Below, piece after piece: positions 32,769 to 42,600 of a stretch of 64,000 bases of DNA. This stretch comes from Anaerolineaceae bacterium (GTDB lineage Bacteria > Chloroflexota > Anaerolineae > Promineifilales > Promineifilaceae), in NCBI GenBank assembly GCA_002699125.1, contig PABI01000115.1, positions 1-64,000 on the forward strand, in the 5' to 3' direction. How positions within the stretch are numbered: position 1 is the stretch's first letter; each line of letters starts with the position of its first letter. The notes under the pieces were generated by a model. It was not told where the DNA came from. It was given only the letters and a program-made list of their open reading frames with translations, and searched no databases. The translations under genes and the position numbers were made by a program.

Positions 32769-33983
32769 TTATTTCTCGTCCAGGGCGGCAATGCCGGGCA
32801 GCGTTTTGCCCTCCAGCAGTTCCAGGCTGGCCCCGCCGCCGGTGCTGATGTGGCTCATCTTCTCGGCCAGACCAGCTTTGGTCACCGCTGCGGCCGAATC
32901 CCCGCCACCAATAATGACCTCTGTTCCATCCTCAACTTGCTCGGCTAACAGGTCAGCCAGCTGATTAGTGGCTTTGGCAAAGCGGGGGAATTCAAACACA
33001 CCCATCGGCCCGTTCCACACCACCATCTTAGCCCCTTTTAGCGCCTGCTTAAACGTTTCCAGCGACTTGGGACCGATGTCCAGCGCCATTTTGTCCGCCG
33101 GGATGCTGTCGGCGGCGACGGTTTCAGCAGCGGCGTCGGCTTCAAACTTGTCGGCTACCACAAAATCAACGGGCAGCACCAGCCGATCCTCAGCCATTTC
33201 TAACAGCCGTTTTGCTTCCGGCAGCGCGTCTTCTTCCACCAGGGAGGTGCCGGTTTCGTGCCCCTGCGCCTTGATGAAGGTGTTGGCCATGCCGCCGCCA
33301 ATCAGGATTTTGTCGGCGGTGTCCAGCAGGTTTTCGATGAGCTTGATCTTGTCGGAGATTTTGGCCCCGCCCATGATGGCCACGTAGGGATGGGGTGGAT
33401 TGGAAACGGCCGTTCCCAACGCCTGCAACTCTTTCTCCATCAAAAAGCCGGCAACCGCCGCCCCGCCTTTGGCTCGAATCGCCTGAGCGATGCCTTCTGT
33501 GCTGGCGTGGGCGCGATGGGCTGAGCCGAAGGCATCGTCCACGTACAGGTCGGCCAGGTCGGCCAATTGTTTGGACAGTTCGGCGTCGTTTTTCTTCTCG
33601 CCGGGGTGGAAGCGGGTGTTTTCCAGCACCAGCACATCGCCGGGTTCCAGCTTAGCCGCAGCGGCGGTTACGTTTGGCCCAACTACATCATCGGCCGTTT
33701 GCACCGGGCGGCCCAGCAGTTCGCTCAGGCGGTCGGCAACGGGGGCCATGCTAAATTGGGTGTCGGCGGCAGAAGACGGCCGTCCCAAATGGGAACACAA
33801 AATGAGCGCTGCGCCGTGCTCCAGCAGATAGTTCAGCGTGGGCAGCGCCGCCATGATGCGCGTGTCGTCGGTTACTTTAATATCGTCTTTGGGGTCTTTG
33901 CTGCTCAGCGGTACGTTAAAGTCAACCCGCACCAGCACTTTTTTGCCTTTTACATCAATATCTCGTACGGTTTTCTTGTTCAT
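32769..33983 (-). CDS. pgk: Phosphoglycerate kinase
   Basis: A 404-residue PGK. Motifs: VLVRVDFNVPL near the start, LPTLNYLLEHGAALILCSHLGRPS, LENTRFHPGEKKND and the nucleotide-binding GGGDSAAAVTKAGLAEKMSHISTGGGASLELLEGKTLPGI at the end. It makes ATP from 1,3-bisphosphoglycerate in glycolysis. The start is ATG 33983 because AAGGAG lies five bases upstream; a GTG two codons earlier would be too close. A single gene, without gap next to it. Confidence 0.96.
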   Translation of the reverse strand: MNKKTVRDIDVKGKKVLVRVDFNVPLSSKDPKDDIKVTDDTRIMAALPTLNYLLEHGAALILCSHLGRPSSAADTQFSMAPVADRLSELLGRPVQTADDVVGPNVTAAAAKLEPGDVLVLENTRFHPGEKKNDAELSKQLADLADLYVDDAFGSAHRAHASTEGIAQAIRAKGGAAVAGFLMEKELQALGTAVSNPPHPYVAIMGGAKISDKIKLIENLLDTADKILIGGGMANTFIKAQGHETGTSLVEEDALPEAKRLLEMAEDRLVLPVDFVVADKFEADAAAETVAADSIPADKMALDIGPKSLETFKQALKGAKMVVWNGPMGVFEFPRFAKATNQLADLLAEQVEDGTEVIIGGGDSAAAVTKAGLAEKMSHISTGGGASLELLEGKTLPGIAALDEK

Positions 33984-34002
33984 TTTCACTCCTTAATAGC
34001 TG

Positions 34003-34075
34003 ACCGCGGAGAGCGCGGAGAACGCAGAGGAAAGTCTATATATGTAATCTGCGCCAATCTGCGAAATCTGCGGTT
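34003..34075. repeat. CGCAGAG repeat and ATCTGCG repeat
   Basis: GACCGCGGAGAGCGCGGAGA and GAACGCAGAGG, followed by ATCTGCGCCAATCTGCGAAA, are copies of two dispersed families seen also at 53115-53215, 57005-57098 and 62163-62245. Confidence 0.6.
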
Positions 34076-34080
34076 TGTTT

Positions 34081-34926
34081 TTATTCATAAACAATTTGGG
34101 TGCTCTGCAAATCAGCGTACCGTTCATCATTTTTTTGGATGTCCAGCACTTTTTTGATCTGTTTCATGCGCGGCACCATTTTGGAAAGTGGGATTTGATA
34201 ATGTTTGGCGACGGCTGCCTGGGTAAGATTGCGCAGCTCCAGTTCGCTTATAATGAATTCGATGGCCGCAGCCCAGGCAGCGGGTTTGTCCAGCTTGGGT
34301 TGGTTAGCGGCTTTAAAATCGCGCCAGAGGGAACGGCCGTTCAGCAAAGCCATTGCCCCATAAGATCGTTCCTGCATCCCTGGAATGAGCAGTTCTTCCA
34401 CGGGATCGGCCAGAGCTTCCTCGCGCACATTCATCTTGAGTAGGCCGCCATACAGGGCAAAGGGCAAAATCCAAGATTCACCGGGCATTTTGCCTTCATC
34501 GCTGAGCGTCTGTCCGGTGGCGATGAGACCGCGGGCCCGCCCGCCGGTCAGCGGCAGGTCAATGGTGGAGGGGTTGACGCTGACGATACGCCATTGTCCA
34601 TCCACCTGGGTGAGGGTGACGGTGACCAGATCGTTGGCGGTATAGCTGTTTTGCTCGGAACCGGGTTCTGGCCAGGCGTATTCGATGTGGATGAAACGGC
34701 CGTTTTCCGTCTCCACCGCTCGCGTTACTCCCAATTGTTCTCGGCCCAGCACGGTCTTCAGCAAAATGTCGTAGACGTAGACGTCAAACAGATCCAGCAT
34801 GGCCGCTGCCTGGCCGTCTGGCGTGAGCAGGGTGCGCATCGTGGCCGCGTCTTCCGTTAGCGTCGCCTCGATCAATTTTTCAACGACAGGCCACACCTCA
34901 TCCCAAATGGTTTTTTCATCAATCAT
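34081..34926 (-). CDS. Protein of unknown function with NTF2-like and C-terminal helical domains
   Basis: A 281-residue protein. The first 120 residues (KLIEATLTEDAATMRTLLTPDGQAAAMLDLF...VTVTLTQVDGQWRIVSVNPS) look like an NTF2/SnoaL-type fold. The last 75 (AIEFIISELELRNLTQAAVAKHYQIPLSKMVPRMKQIKKVL) resemble a helix-turn-helix. I do not recognise the whole. The start at 34926 is chosen over 34953 because the earlier residues are not conserved-looking. No membrane segments; alone in its region. Confidence 0.45.
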   Translation of the reverse strand: MIDEKTIWDEVWPVVEKLIEATLTEDAATMRTLLTPDGQAAAMLDLFDVYVYDILLKTVLGREQLGVTRAVETENGRFIHIEYAWPEPGSEQNSYTANDLVTVTLTQVDGQWRIVSVNPSTIDLPLTGGRARGLIATGQTLSDEGKMPGESWILPFALYGGLLKMNVREEALADPVEELLIPGMQERSYGAMALLNGRSLWRDFKAANQPKLDKPAAWAAAIEFIISELELRNLTQAAVAKHYQIPLSKMVPRMKQIKKVLDIQKNDERYADLQSTQIVYE

Positions 34927-35118
34927 ATTTCTCTCCAAGCGCCTATGCGCCAATTATACGCGGCTCGGGGCGCAATTTCATTCCAGAAGCGGCAAAGGTG
35001 AGCAATGACGCCAGGTTTGGTGACAAGAATCCAAACGGAATAGGACGCAGATTACCATGATTGACCTAATTGGATTTTTCTCGATCAGGGTCATCAGGCA
35101 AATCAGCGTACCATTCAT

Positions 35119-36036
35119 TTATAGTGTGTAGCTGTCTCCGGTTTGGGCAATGCGGAATTCGGCCTGGTGCACGGCCGTTTCTGCCGCGCTCCCCACATCC
35201 AAAACCGAATTTGTGTGGTTTAGATGGGTCAGCACCAGCCTGTCAGCCAGATGAGCAAATCGTTTCAGTGTGTCTGTCACCAATGGATGGGCAACCGGAG
35301 CGCGACCACCCAGCTCGTCTGGGCTGTAAAAGCTGGCATCTACCAGGGCCACATCCACGTTGGACAGCATCGCTTCTGCTTCGGGCCACTGGTCCCAGGC
35401 GTCGATGTCCGGCAGGTAGAGTAGCGATTTTTGTGGCCCTTGAATGCGGAAAGCGACTGTGCCCACGCCCCATTCATCTCGGTGTGGCACGGGGACGGCC
35501 GTAACCACCAACCCATCTCCTAAATCCACCGTCGCGCCACCCGGCATTGGTCTAAAATCCAGCTCCGCCACTAACGGCGACCACAGCGCAGTTCCCCGCA
35601 GCAAATCGCACAGCGCCGGCGTGGCGTAAACCGGCAGATCGTTGACAAACATCGCCTCTTTGCTCAACTGCGGCAGCCCGCCAATGTGGCCCATATGGGC
35701 GTGGGTCAGGAAAATGCCGTCAGGTTGGCGCAGCCGATTTTCCCGCTGCGAATGCGGCCCCAGCACCCCCGCCAGCAAATTCAGCTGAAACTTAATGTCC
35801 GGCGTGGCATCAATCAAATAAACTTTCGCTTTTCCTCTGTGCTCCTCTGCGTCTTCTCCGCGCAACGCTGCGTTCCTCTTATCCACAATTCCCAAACAAG
35901 CCGCATACTGCCCCCGCGATGGATCGTCAAATGCGGCCGTACACCGCGCACAGGTGCAGCCCGCATGGGGCAGCCCCGCATCTTGCATATTGCCGAGGAT
36001 TACGGCCGTTACTGAATTTTGAGGAAAAGTTAACAT
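35119..36036 (-). CDS. PqqB-like metallo-beta-lactamase-fold hydrolase
   Basis: A 305-residue MBL protein. The N terminus (VTAVILGNMQDAGLPHAGCTCARC) and the metal motif FLTHAHMGHIGGLPQL, where the usual HxHxDH Asp is Gly as in PqqB, suggest PqqB-like enzymes. Later metal His occur in HRDEW and LTHLNHTN. No other PQQ genes are present. Residues 51-70 (KRNAALRGEDAEEHRGKAK) are encoded by a copy of the dispersed CGCAGAGG repeat, inserted in frame in a loop. The start at 36036 follows GAGGAAAAG. An ACGGCCGT copy lies near the start (36002). Confidence 0.75.
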   Translation of the reverse strand: MLTFPQNSVTAVILGNMQDAGLPHAGCTCARCTAAFDDPSRGQYAACLGIVDKRNAALRGEDAEEHRGKAKVYLIDATPDIKFQLNLLAGVLGPHSQRENRLRQPDGIFLTHAHMGHIGGLPQLSKEAMFVNDLPVYATPALCDLLRGTALWSPLVAELDFRPMPGGATVDLGDGLVVTAVPVPHRDEWGVGTVAFRIQGPQKSLLYLPDIDAWDQWPEAEAMLSNVDVALVDASFYSPDELGGRAPVAHPLVTDTLKRFAHLADRLVLTHLNHTNSVLDVGSAAETAVHQAEFRIAQTGDSYTL

Positions 36037-36202
36037 AACTACTTGTGAATGGTGAATAATGAATGGTGAATTGTGAATGATTTCTCCGTAATTGACAATT
36101 CGTATCACGCGAATCACAATTAGCCCACGCCAGAGACTACCCCTCTGCGGCTCCAAGCAACCAGTGGTTGCACCTCTGCGTTAAATTCTTTAGGAGAAAA
36201 CC

Positions 36203-37381
36203 ATGAAACCTCTCTCAACCAAACTCAGCAGCATCCCCGCCTCCATGACCCTGGCGGTGAACGACAAGGCCAAGGCGATGCAGCGCGCCGGGCAGGATGT
36301 GATTGCTCTGGCAGGCGGCGATCCTGATTTTGACACGCCGGATCATATTGTGGAAGCGGCCGTTTCTGCCCTGCACAATGGCCACACCCACTACCCCGCA
36401 CCGATGATTGGTCTGCCGCAAACGTTGGAAGCCATCGCCGCCAAAATGCACCGCGACAACCAGATTCCTATCGACGATCCGCGCCACCAGATCATCGTGA
36501 CACCGGGCGGCAAGTGGGCGCTCTACCTGGCGCTGGCCGCTATCACCAATCCGGGGGATGAGATTTTGGTGCTGGAGCCGTACTGGGTCTCCTACCCGCC
36601 GATGGTGACGCTGACGGGCGGCACGCCGGTGTTTGTCAGCCTGCCTAGCGAGGACAACTTCCGCATCACCGCCGAGCGGCTGCGGGCCAAAGTGACGCCG
36701 CGCACCAAGGCGATCATGGTCAACAATCCGTGCAATCCCACCGGGCGCGTCCTTACCGAGGCAGAGCGGGATGCCATTGTGGAAGTGGCCCAGGAAGCGG
36801 ACCTGTACGTGATTGCCGATGAGATTTATGAGAAGCTGGTGTTTGACGGCCGTACCCATCTCTCCATCGCCGCTGCCCCCGGCATGGCCGAACGCACCCT
36901 CACGGCTAACGGCCTCACCAAATCATACGCCATGACCGGCTGGCGGCTGGGCTGGCTGGTAGGGCCGCCGGACATCATCCGGCTGGCCACAAAGCAGAAC
37001 GGCCAATCCGTCTCCTGTGCCGCCACGTTTACCATGCACGCCTGCGTGGCCGCGCTTAATGGCCCGCAGGACAACATCGTCACGATGCGCGACGCTTACC
37101 AGCAGCGGCGGAACTTCATGGTGGCGGCATTGAACGCGATTGAAGGCGTGGAATGCCGCTCGATTGAAGGGGCGTTTTACCTGTTTCCCCGCTTCCCCCA
37201 CAGCCAGAAAAACAGCCTGGAACTGGCCGATGCCCTGCTGGAAAAAGCCCAGATTGCCGCCACGCCGGGTATCGCCTTTGGCCAAAGCGGCGAAGGCCAC
37301 CTACGCTTCGCCATCTCCACTGCCCAGGCCGATTTGGAACGGGCGGCGGAGCGGTTGGCCAGGGTCGCACCGTTTTTGTAA
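36203..37381 (+). CDS. Class I/II aminotransferase (aspartate aminotransferase type)
   Basis: A 392-residue PLP aminotransferase of fold type I. Motifs: ALAGGDPDFDTPDHI, the GGKWALYLAL, YWVSYPPM, NNPCNPTGRV (Asn), DEIYEKL (Asp, Tyr) and the PLP-Lys in LTKSYAMTGWRLGW, and the Arg in GHLRFAIST. This is the aspartate aminotransferase I-gamma pattern; prephenate or kynurenine use is possible. AGGAG precedes the ATG. The gene is convergent with the SerA-SbnI fusion, 285 bases apart. Confidence 0.9.
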   Translation: MKPLSTKLSSIPASMTLAVNDKAKAMQRAGQDVIALAGGDPDFDTPDHIVEAAVSALHNGHTHYPAPMIGLPQTLEAIAAKMHRDNQIPIDDPRHQIIVTPGGKWALYLALAAITNPGDEILVLEPYWVSYPPMVTLTGGTPVFVSLPSEDNFRITAERLRAKVTPRTKAIMVNNPCNPTGRVLTEAERDAIVEVAQEADLYVIADEIYEKLVFDGRTHLSIAAAPGMAERTLTANGLTKSYAMTGWRLGWLVGPPDIIRLATKQNGQSVSCAATFTMHACVAALNGPQDNIVTMRDAYQQRRNFMVAALNAIEGVECRSIEGAFYLFPRFPHSQKNSLELADALLEKAQIAATPGIAFGQSGEGHLRFAISTAQADLERAAERLARVAPFL

Positions 37382-37657
37382 TCGGTAATCGGTGAACCGT
37401 AATCGGTGATCGGTGGCGTAGGGGCGAGGCGGTGCGATCTAACTTTGGGCAAACAAAACGCCGCTTCTCGCACCGCCTCGCCCAATTGTCGCCACCCCGC
37501 AACCATTGCCATTCCCCACATACCCAAAATTCCCCAGCCGTTCCACACCGAACGGCAGGCAAGGGTGTTGGTAGTTGGTAGGCCAGTATTGGGCGAGGCA
37601 ACCCGGTGGCGAGACAGTACGTTGGGCAACGATTTGATCGGGTTGCCTCGCCCCTAC
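37381..37657. repeat. Intergenic region with GGTAATCGGTG words and two GTAGGGGCGAGGC inverted repeats
   Basis: GGTAATCGGTG-type words at 37381-37416. Copy 2 of the inverted-repeat family is at 37418-37483: GGGCGAGGCGGTGCGA (37422-37437) with TCGCACCGCCTCGCCC (37468-37483), loop with TTGGGCAAACAAA. Copy 3, in reverse orientation, is at 37591-37657: GGGCGAGGCAACCCG (37591-37605) with CGGGTTGCCTCGCCC (37639-37653) and a terminal CCCCTAC. The inner arms differ from copy 1 but pair perfectly. Confidence 0.85.
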
Positions 37658-37666
37658 ACATCCCCG

Positions 37667-39433
37667 TTATTCATCCAACAAATAGACCGGCTCACCGTAG
37701 AAGCGGATGCCGCCTTTGCCTTGTTTTTCCACCAGCAGCTCGTGCAGCCAGCGGTTTTTCTCGCGCAAGGACAAATCAGACTTCAGCACGGAGAGATCGG
37801 CGTTGAGGCGCAAAATCCGGCCGGGGATGATAAAACGCGTGATACCGGCCGGGAATAAACGGCCGCTTGACAACGTTGCCTGCATCACCTGATTTACCGT
37901 ATATTCGGGGAAAATCACCACGGCCGCCAGCGCCTCATATTCGTTTTTCAGGCTAAGGATGTTGCTGTTGAGCGTGCGGTCCACGTGCCCTGCCTCGATG
38001 TACGCCTCGGTGAACTGGTTCAGTGCCTCTAGCCGGTTGACCCCTTGGGCTGGATAAATGAGAAAAACGCGATTGTCAATCGTTTGCACATAGCATAAAC
38101 CACCATACTCAAACATCTCGTCCGGGGCGCGTTCGATATTGGTTTCTACCATGGTGATGTTGGGCAGGCTGCGCAGCAGCCCCAGCAAGCCATCTACCTG
38201 CACCCGGCAGATGACGTGGTACCAGGTGTGCAGCCCCAGTCCGTCTTCAGTAGAGATGACCTGCACGATGCCGTGTTTGTAGCCCAGCTGCTTCAGGGCA
38301 GTGGTTCGGGTTGCACCATCAAGGACGATGTAACGGCCGTCTTCACTTTCCACAACCACTGGCGGATTACCCAACGTGCCATCCTTCTCCAGCCGACCCG
38401 CCAACCTGTCCACGCGCTTCTGGTCAAAATGTTCGTGCGGCACCACCTTATCCATCGGCACCACCCGCAGCGGCAGCACCGTGCTGACCTCCACCTCCTG
38501 GAAAAACTCAATGATTTGCTCGGCCAGCGTGATGGAGGCTGCCAAAAAGGCATCATCGGTGCTGGCGCCAATGCGCGGCGTGGCAATTACCTGCGGATGT
38601 TCAATCAGCGCCCGATTAGGCAGTGGTGCCGTTTGAAATACATCCAGCGCGGCCCCGGCAATGCCGCCGGCTTGCAACGTTTCCAGCAGGGCAGCTTCGT
38701 CGATAAGCCCGCCGCGTGCTGTGTTGATGAGATAGGCGGTGCGCTTCATCTTTGCCAGCTGCTCCGCGCCAATCATGTGGCGCGTCTCGTCCCGCAGCGG
38801 CACGTGCAGGCTAATAAAGTCCGCTTTTTGCAGCATTTCATCCAAATCGACCCGCTTGATATTGTCTTGCAGCCGCAGCTCCGGCGTGACGGATGGCTCG
38901 TTTACCAGCAGCTTCATGCCAAACGCCTCGGCCCGAATAGCCACCTCGCGGCCAATACGGCCGAATCCCACAATGCCCAACGTCTTGCCCGATAAACCGG
39001 TGCCTACCAGATGCTGGCTGTCCCACTCGCCGGCCATCAGGCTGGAGTAGGCGCGCGGCAGGCGGCGGGCCAGGGAGAGCAGCAGCCCCATTGTGTGCTC
39101 GGCCACGGCTAGCGTGTTGGCATCGGGGCAGTTAAGCACGGCCACCTCTTTTTCCTGGGCGTAGGGCACGTCGATATTTTCAAATCCGGCCCCGGCCCGG
39201 CCTATGAGCCGCAGGTTCAGGGCGTGGTCAATCAGATCGGCCGTCACGTGGGTCTGATTTTCCACCACGAGGGCGTCGTACTCATGCACAATGTCCAGCA
39301 GCGCATCGTGGCTCAGGTTGGTCTTCACGGTGACATCCATCTGCTCTTGCAGCATGTTGAGGCCAATTTCGTGAATGGGATCGCAAATTAGGATGTGGGG
39401 GCGACGGCCGTCTTGCCGATTCATGACTGCCAT
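37667..39433 (-). CDS. Phosphoglycerate-dehydrogenase-like domain fused to a SbnI/SerK ParB-like serine kinase domain
   Basis: A 588-residue fusion. Residues 12-320 are a SerA-type D-2-hydroxyacid dehydrogenase with NAD motif GIVGFGRIGR (153-162), catalytic-type Arg in NTARGG (240) and a C-terminal mirror, but the usual Glu-Pro and His of the catalytic relay read TAP (270-272) and TPRIGAS (Arg286 in place of His). Residues 322-588 match the ParB-fold free serine kinase group (SbnI of staphyloferrin B, archaeal SerK): PHEHFD, VLDGATRTTALKQLG and the C-terminal FPAGITRFIIPGRILRLN. The two parts would serve phosphoserine metabolism. A GGAGG lies nine bases before 39433. Function of a dehydrogenase without His/Glu is open. 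Confidence 0.85.
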   Translation of the reverse strand: MAVMNRQDGRRPHILICDPIHEIGLNMLQEQMDVTVKTNLSHDALLDIVHEYDALVVENQTHVTADLIDHALNLRLIGRAGAGFENIDVPYAQEKEVAVLNCPDANTLAVAEHTMGLLLSLARRLPRAYSSLMAGEWDSQHLVGTGLSGKTLGIVGFGRIGREVAIRAEAFGMKLLVNEPSVTPELRLQDNIKRVDLDEMLQKADFISLHVPLRDETRHMIGAEQLAKMKRTAYLINTARGGLIDEAALLETLQAGGIAGAALDVFQTAPLPNRALIEHPQVIATPRIGASTDDAFLAASITLAEQIIEFFQEVEVSTVLPLRVVPMDKVVPHEHFDQKRVDRLAGRLEKDGTLGNPPVVVESEDGRYIVLDGATRTTALKQLGYKHGIVQVISTEDGLGLHTWYHVICRVQVDGLLGLLRSLPNITMVETNIERAPDEMFEYGGLCYVQTIDNRVFLIYPAQGVNRLEALNQFTEAYIEAGHVDRTLNSNILSLKNEYEALAAVVIFPEYTVNQVMQATLSSGRLFPAGITRFIIPGRILRLNADLSVLKSDLSLREKNRWLHELLVEKQGKGGIRFYGEPVYLLDE

Positions 39434-39563
39434 AGTGGGTTTCCTCCAATTGGATAAGTGGCGAAAGTATAACAAGATTCGTTTCATTCGGCAGAAACGA
39501 ACTCTCTTTTTGAACCTTTAGTGGGTTCTGCACTACACTTGGGCAGGTTTTTTGAAATTGTCG

Positions 39564-39620
39564 GTAGGGGCAATCCCCCGTGATTGCCCAAAGTGGGCGG
39601 CCACGGAGGGCCGCCCCTAC
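39564..39620. repeat. GTAGGGGC double hairpin
   Basis: Starts GTAGGGGCAATC (39564-39575), then two stems: GGGCAATC with GATTGCCC and GGGCGGCC with GGCCGCCC, ending CCCCTAC at 39620. Related to the GTAGGGGCGAGGC family by the terminal words. It lies directly before the next gene, where the frame runs open through it. Confidence 0.75.
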
Positions 39621-39634
39621 CTTTGTTGTGCATT

Positions 39635-42600
39635 ATGTCAAGATTTCGTCAACGAGTCATCAATTGGTGGCCATTTCTACTGCTAACCTTGTGGGGAATC
39701 CCGCTCATTACGCCGCTGCTGCGCTGGACGGCCGTCACCTGCACCCACGACGGTCATTTACATTACCATCGCGTGGCCGCCATGCGCCACGCCTGGGAAA
39801 ACGGCCTCTTTTTTACGCGCTGGCTGCCCGATTTGGCCTTTGGCTACGGCTACCCATTTTTTGTCTATCGTGAACCGCTGCCACTGTATGCTGTGCTGGG
39901 GCCACACTTGCTGGGGCTGCCGCTGCCGGCGGCGACCAATTTATTTTACATCGTCACCATTTTGGCCTGTGGCTGGTTCATGTTTTTATGGGTGCGTGAC
40001 GTGCTGGGCAGCTGGGCGGGTCTCGTAGCGGGTGTGGTCTACATGGCTGCGCCTTATGTGCTGGTCGATGCGTTAATTCGGGGCAACTCACCGGAGTCGG
40101 CAGCCCTGCCGCTGTTTCCACTGCTGCTGTGGGCCGGGCGGCGCTGGCTGTTGGATGGTGGGGCGAAGTGGTTTGGCACGGCCGTCTTCGGCCTGATCCT
40201 CCTCGCCTTTAGCCACAACATCTCCCTGCTCATCTTCACACCAACGCTGGGAGTTTACCTGCTGGCGCTGGCCTGGCTGCATCGCCTCAACTGGCGGCTG
40301 TGGCTTACCCGGCTGGTGCTGCTGTTTGGCCTGGGGCTGGGCACGACGATTTTCTACACAGGCGGCGCGCTGCTAGAAATTAATAACGTCACCCTGGAAC
40401 AATCCACCACCACGCGCAACAACGATTTCCGCTTCAACTTTACCTCTCCTGTCGAAATTTTGGCTCCCGTGCCGCCGGAGGACCCCTCGCTGCTGAATCC
40501 GCCGCTGCCGTTTAGGCTGGGCTGGGTGCCGCTGGGGTTGGCGATTTTGGGTGTGGGAATCGCGGTTTTTACAGCTTTTAGAAAAAAAGAGTTTAGAGAT
40601 TGGAGATTGGCGATCAACGAGTCTGATCAATCTCCAATTCCTAATCTCCAATCTCCTACAAAGGAAGCTCAGTGGCATGTTGTGCTCATGGTTTTTGCCA
40701 CGGCCGTTTTCCTTTTCATGTCTCTCCCCGTCTCACGCTTTATCTGGGAGGGGCTGCCGCTGATTGATTTTGTGCAGTTTCCCTGGCGTTTTGTGGGGCG
40801 GGCGGCGCTGCCTGTGGCGTTTCTGGCTGGGGTTCCGTTTTTCTTTTTTCAACGCAGAGGCGCGGAGGCGCAGAGAGGGCAGTGGTTGGTAACCGGATTA
40901 GTTGGGTTAGCCGTGGGATTGTTAGTGTTGGAAGCAATACCGGCGGTTTATCCGAATATTTGTGGTGAGGAGCCGTTTCCGACAATTAACAAGGTGCACA
41001 GTTACGAGCGTAACACGGGGTTGGTAGGGGTTGATCCGGAGGGCAGCTATTTCCCGCGCACAGTGGAGGAACGGCCGTCTGGTTCACCCCTCGAAGCAGA
41101 TTATCTGGCGAACGAAACACCAGAGCGGTTGGATACGGCCGTTTTCCCTCCAGGCACCAGCGTCGAATCCATCGAATACGACAATCTGCGCGTAACTGCC
41201 CAAATCAACAGCCCGGAACCGTTCACCGCCCGCTACCTCTCGTTTGATTTTCCCGGCTGGGTGGCGCTGGTGGACGGCCGTCCGGTGCCCATCACCCCGG
41301 AAGACCCCAGCGGCCTCATCACCTTCCCCGTTCCCGCTGGTAGCCATTCCATTTTGGTCCAATGGCAATCTACCCCGACTCGCACTCTCCTGCTTGGCCT
41401 GAGTTTGTTCTCGCTGGCCGGAGTGTTGGTGGTTGGGTTGGTTCTGGCAAAAAGCCGGTCATCGGTAAGCGGTAAACGGTTATCGGTTATCGGCGAACGG
41501 TCAACGCTCCGACCACTGATTACTGATTACCGATTACTGATTACGATTGCTCTGTTGCTGATCGCGGGCAAGCTCATTCTCGATAACACAGAAACATCGC
41601 TGCGGCGGGTGGCTGGACCGGATGTGACACATGCGGCCGTTCTGCAAGCCGCTGAGTTACGCTTAGAGGGATACAACTTGAGCCGGACGGCCGTTCCTTC
41701 CGGCGAACTTTTTGACATTGATCTGGCCTGGAACACAATTGATGCTCCCCAGGCGCAGTACCAGTCCAACGTCTGGCTGGAAGGGCCAGATGGCCTTGTT
41801 TGGAGTGATTTGGATACGCACCGGCCACGCCTTTACGAAGATACGTCAGACACCCGCTTCTGGCTGCCGGGGCAGTGGGCCTGGGACAGCCGTGAGGTGG
41901 TTGTGCTGCGCGGCACGCCGCCGGGTCAATACGACATCATCCTGACGCTGTTTGATTTAGCCACCTTGCAGCCGGTCACTTTGTTGGATGAAAATGGCGC
42001 GGTGCTGGGGCCAACGGCCGTTCTGGGCCAGATCACCATCACCGAGTCGGAATCAACCAGGGAATCCCCGGACGCGCTGGGGCAAATTGAGGGCATACCG
42101 CTGCTAGAGTTCCGGCAGGATCGGGCGGCGGCGGTGCCGGGGGATGTGGTGTTATTAACCTTTTTCTGGCAACGGCCGTCTGACGTCCCATCGACCCAGA
42201 ATTTCAACCTTGAATTGCGCGCTGCCTCAGATGAGGTGTCTTTTACCTGGGAACTGCCTTTCACGCTGCCCAGCTATCCCCCGACCGATTGGCCTGCACA
42301 GGCCACCATTCGCGGCCAACACTTGCTGCGTTTGCCTGCGGGGTTAAGTTCTGGCAGCTATCGCTTTGTTGCCGGTGGCCTGGTGCTGGGTGAGATTGAG
42401 GTAACTGCGCCTGATCGAGTGTTTGAGGCGGTTGAGATGGAAACGGCCGTGTCCGCCACCTTCACCCAAGACAACCAACCGCTCATCACCCTAGTCGGCA
42501 TCACCCAATCTCCAACCCTTGCCCTGAGCGGAGTCGAAGGGTCCAATCCTTCGGCAGGCTCAGGACAGGTTCCCCAATTACCAATCTCCCTCCTTTGGCG

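Noticed and set aside
35119..36036. PQQ biosynthesis operon
   Set aside because: Only the PqqB-like fold is present; no pqqA, pqqC, pqqD or pqqE in the window.
39584..39634. Start of the large membrane protein inside the GTAGGGGC hairpin
   Set aside because: The extra residues are translated from an intergenic repeat and are Gly/Pro-rich; the natural start is the next ATG at 39635.
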